Positions 63,033 to 64,000 of a stretch of 64,000 bases of DNA are shown here, in pieces. Source of the stretch: Rugalucina vietnamica (Eukaryota > Mollusca > Bivalvia > Lucinida > Lucinidae); the NCBI GenBank assembly GCA_964017185.1, contig OZ024876.1:2106001-2170000 (forward strand). The letters are read 5' to 3'. A model generated the notes under the pieces. The model was not told where the DNA came from, made no database searches, and worked only from the letters and a program-made list of their open reading frames with translations. The position numbers and the translations under genes are program-made. Within the stretch, counting starts at the first letter, position 1. The number at the start of each line of letters is the position of its first letter.

Positions 63033-63309
63033 AATCAGGAAAACATTTTGTGACATGTATATCCCCTTAACCCCACTTTTATAAAGAAAAACTGGCGTAT
63101 GGAGGGGTATACCTGTTTTTTCTTATTTTTGCTCTAAACATAGATTGTGGGCACTCGTTAGAACCGCCTCGCCGAGGCGGTTCTAACGTGTACCCACGAT
63201 CTATGTTTAGAGCAAAAATAAGAAAAATATCAAAATTTTTCTGATGAAATTTTCAATTTTTATAGCTGAAAAAAATCTCTGTATATTGCATGGGCATGAT
63301 TTCATAATG
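63033..63309 (+). mobile_element. MITE family B
   Basis: AATCAGGAAAACATTTTGTG to TTGCATGGGCATGATTTCATAATG, with central GAACCGCCTCGCCGAGGCGG as a perfect palindrome. Confidence 0.86.
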
Positions 63310-64000
63310 GGGAGAGAGCATCCGTAGTCAGGTGTAGATCTAAACTTGAAACGATATCACTACCTAGGCACGTAGGTCTTTTGTCTTCTTTTTATATTTT
63401 GTTCGATTTTTAAATGACCACCTTTTTGGGAAGAAGCTGGAGACACGGTTTACCGTTATGTTCTATGTTAGTTTTGGCATACCCTGGGTATATGTCTACT
63501 AACAAAAAATTTTAAAACTTGTCTGACATAGCACTAGAAGTAGAGAAATGTACACCAGAATGTTACTTTTTCATTATTAATTTTGGCACCCCGAGAGCAT
63601 TATATTTGTCTGTTTCCAGTTCGTTTTTTTTTGTGTGCACATTTCCTTGTCATTGATAAAGTATTGTAGCGATATTCAGTTCTGTGATGTAGGTTACGGG
63701 AACCTTCGGAGAGTAACGAGCGCTCACGGAAACAACCCTGCTGTGTAAACCCCGGACTATTTCAGGTATGAATTTCTTGAATATTGGATATTCATGTGTG
63801 TTGGTGAGTTCTTTGATGGCTGAGTAGGCCTATTCTAGCTCTAAACTGTCGGTTTGAAGTAGAGCAAGTCAGTTAGGAATCTGCTGGTGGACCATTGGTA
63901 TTGGCTTTGCGTTCTCTGCTTTCTTTCAGCTTCACAGATTTTCTTTTCTTCATATAAAGCTGCTCCTTTATTGACGATTTGCCACTTCGATCGCTCCTGT
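63310..64000. other. Intergenic, no feature recognised
   Basis: No coding or repeat structure that I can support up to the window edge. Confidence 0.4.

Overview
The window looks like nuclear DNA of an invertebrate animal, most likely a bivalve mollusc. It is AT-rich and has intron-split genes with GT/AG borders and phase-consistent exons. Transposable-element debris fills most of the space between and inside the genes. The organism call is inference: it rests on molluscan-style interspersed repeats (palindromic MITEs, ACGG/GACGCC-capped arrays, CAAA-tailed short repeats) and on the LINE types. No rRNA gene, CRISPR array or operon is visible.

Host genes. (1) A two-exon Bcl-2 family gene on the minus strand, 9258 to 6627, 232 aa, with BH1, BH2 and a C-terminal membrane anchor. 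Its intron sits directly after the BH2 Gly-Gly-Trp. (2) A small plus-strand gene, 21286-21765, 159 aa, with two tandem BH3-like motifs; I infer a BH3-only protein. (3) A plus-strand four-exon gene, 34041-37322, about 197 aa, a four-helix EXPERA/emopamil-binding-like membrane protein. Its last intron ends in an array of 69/72-bp repeats, each carrying a copy of the 3' splice site and the start of exon 4. (4) A nine-exon minus-strand gene, 62219 to 40550, 540 aa, of the SLC16/monocarboxylate-transporter type. I could join all nine exons with consistent phases.

Layout. 1-3840: two compound tandem-repeat elements ending in GC-rich minisatellites and hairpins. 4.3-6.5 kb: several 235-bp palindromic MITEs. 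6.6-9.3 kb: the Bcl-2 gene. 9.6-16.5 kb: relics of a non-LTR element, a Ty3/gypsy-like pol fragment, a long-inverted-repeat element and nested MITEs. 18.0-20.6 kb: a TIR element carrying a nested mariner-like copy and an exon-like fragment. 21.3 kb: the BH3 gene. 23.1-31.2 kb: a CR1/L2-type LINE whose reverse transcriptase is interrupted by a second LINE with a clean 12-bp target duplication. 31.2-37.3 kb: MITEs and the EXPERA-like gene. 37.3-62.2 kb: the SLC16-like gene and its introns. The 12-kb intron 4 holds an L1/Tx1-type LINE that is itself split by two insertions, one a 5.4-kb transposon with 30-bp perfect terminal repeats and an ATAAT duplication.

The most unusual signal is at the EXPERA-like gene. 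The exon-1 donor and the exon-4 acceptor have each been tandemly amplified together with adjoining exon sequence. At the acceptor, about 19 in-frame alternative 3' splice sites result, and the reading frame stays open across the whole array. A Bcl-2 homologue and a tandem-BH3 gene lying 12 kb apart is the second point of interest.
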